Assembly: GCA_021787175.1 (NCBI GenBank)
Contig: JAJYMF010000241.1
Location: 1-6,019 of the forward strand
Length of the DNA: 6,019 bases
DNA from: Pseudomonadota bacterium
GTDB lineage: Bacteria; Pseudomonadota; Gammaproteobacteria; Xanthomonadales; Rhodanobacteraceae
Direction: 5' to 3'
Notes under the pieces: model-generated
Told to the model about the DNA's origin: nothing
Database searches by the model: none
The model's input: only the letters and a program-made list of their open reading frames with translations
Shown: positions 5,605 through 6,019 of the stretch, in pieces
How the letters are laid out: each line of letters opens with the position of its first letter
Numbering within the stretch: the stretch's first letter is position 1
Program-made: the position numbers and the translations under genes

Positions 5605-5667
5605 GCCTCCTGTCGCTGGGCGACGTCGAAACGTGGTGTCTCGAACGTACCGCCAAGCGCAGGAGGC
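5605..5667 (-). promoter_or_regulatory. Leader stem-loop hiding the IS110 transposase ribosome site
   Basis: GCCTCCTG (5605-5612) pairs with CAGGAGGC (5660-5667). The stem continues CGCT (5614-5617) with AGCG (5656-5659), GGCG (5619-5622) with CGCC (5651-5654), ACGT (5623-5626) with ACGT (5645-5648) and CGA (5627-5629) with TCG (5641-5643). That makes 23 base pairs with a bulged T5613, one mismatch (5618/5655), a 2-nt bulge (5649-5650) and a bulged A5644. The loop is 11 nt. The transposase Shine-Dalgarno (5611-5606) is fully inside the stem. Confidence 0.7.
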
Positions 5668-5681
5668 GGCGATATGAGTTT

Positions 5682-5691
5682 TCAGAGCCAC
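5682..5691 (-). repeat. Direct repeat TCAGAGCCAC, 5'-flank copy
   Basis: This is the second exact copy of the 10-mer at 4543-4552, lying 15 bases outside the leader stem-loop. On the minus strand it reads GTGGCTCTGAAAAC. It may mark the left end or core of the IS110 element. Confidence 0.5.
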
Positions 5692-5793
5692 TTACAGATG
5701 CGGTGCGCGGCGGCTGACGTGGTGAGGGGCGAAGGCTGATGGCCGGGGCGGGGCTGGTTTGGCAGGCTGGAGCGGTGTCGAGGGAGACTCCGC

Positions 5794-6019
5794 ATGCCGC
5801 GCCAACCCAGACTCGATCTTGCCGACGTTCCCCAGCATGTGATTCAGCGTGGCAATGATCGTCAGCCCTGCTTCTACGCAGCGGACGATTACCATCGTTA
5901 TCTTGCCAGGTTGCGCGAATCAGCTATCCGCTATGGCTGCCTGGTGCATGCGTATGTGCTGATGACCAACCACGTGCATGTGCTGGTCACCCCCTCGTCG
6001 GCAGGGGCGGTGTCGCGGA
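5794..6019 (+). CDS. REP-associated tyrosine transposase (RAYT), N-terminal part
   Basis: The frame is open from ATG 5794 to the window end with no stop, giving 75 residues of a protein that continues outside. RAYTs are single-copy domesticated relatives of IS200/IS605 Y1 transposases that bind and cut REP palindromes. Visible features are the start MPRQPRLDLADVPQHVIQRGNDRQPCF, in which VIQRGN is the family signature, and AYVLMTNHVHVLVTP containing the metal-binding HUH motif His60-Val-His62. The catalytic Tyr should lie further on, outside the window. AGGGAG (5781-5786) is 7 bases upstream and supports this start. The gene is divergent from the IS110 transposase. The REP-like palindrome at 1416-1447 is a possible substrate of this protein or a relative. 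Confidence 0.9.
   Translation, partial: MPRQPRLDLADVPQHVIQRGNDRQPCFYAADDYHRYLARLRESAIRYGCLVHAYVLMTNHVHVLVTPSSAGAVSR

Larger units (their letters stand above)
4505..5691 (-). mobile_element. IS110-family insertion sequence (ends approximate)
   Basis: The element is defined by its intact DEDD transposase (4584-5600) and by structured non-coding flanks on both sides. The 5' end is placed provisionally at the repeat GTGGCTCTGA (minus strand, 5691-5682) and the 3' end at or beyond the repeats at 4552-4505. IS110 elements lack conventional terminal inverted repeats and usually make no target duplication, so the ends cannot be fixed from one copy. The 3' end could extend toward 4400 if a bridge RNA lies there, and the 5' end could extend toward the RAYT gene. 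Confidence 0.6.

Noticed and set aside
5726..5757. G-quadruplex in the RAYT leader
   Set aside because: Three GGGG runs (5726-5729, 5745-5748, 5750-5753) are present, but the fourth run is only GG and the first loop is 15 bases, so it does not meet the usual pattern.
1..6019. tRNA, rRNA, CRISPR arrays
   Set aside because: No cloverleaf-like sequence, rRNA-like conserved stretch or regularly spaced repeat was seen on reading both strands.

Overview
The window is high-GC chromosomal DNA, probably from a gammaproteobacterium of the Xanthomonadales/Lysobacterales type (Xanthomonadaceae or Rhodanobacteraceae). This rests on the GyrA C-terminus, the gene content and a REP-like palindrome with a GTAGGG head, and it is an inference only. 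The left half is ordinary core genome; the right half is accessory and mobile.

Layout: (1) The 3' end of gyrA (1-768, +) converges on a Prx5-type peroxiredoxin gene (869-1354, -), with two hairpins between the stop codons. (2) Divergent from the peroxiredoxin gene is a heat-shock pair, an Hsp20 small chaperone (1494-1940, +) and a CbpA-type J-protein (2013-2897, +). A good sigma-32-like promoter lies in front of the pair and coincides with a REP-like palindrome. A convincing intrinsic terminator sits between the two genes. (3) 2898-3223 holds no intact gene, only a possible frameshifted relic on the minus strand. (4) An orphan SAM-dependent methyltransferase (3224-3988, -) has a clearly lower G+C core than its surroundings (111 of 240 bases, about 46%, over 3541-3780). 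(5) 4000-4500 has no intact gene, only small degenerate protein-like stretches. (6) A full-length IS110-family DEDD transposase (4584-5600, -) has its Shine-Dalgarno inside a long leader stem-loop. Interleaved inverted repeats lie just after its stop codon, and copies of a 10-bp repeat lie on both sides. (7) A REP-associated tyrosine transposase (RAYT) starts at 5794 (+) and runs off the window end.

How the parts relate: Hsp20 holds unfolding proteins and the J-protein passes substrates to DnaK, so the pair is a coherent heat-shock unit. The RAYT and the REP-like palindrome may belong to one REP-RAYT system. Some IS110-family elements are known to insert in REP sequences, so having both near each other is suggestive but not proof. 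The least explained signals are the structured non-coding flanks of the IS110 transposase, which should be examined for a bridge RNA and for control of transposase translation.
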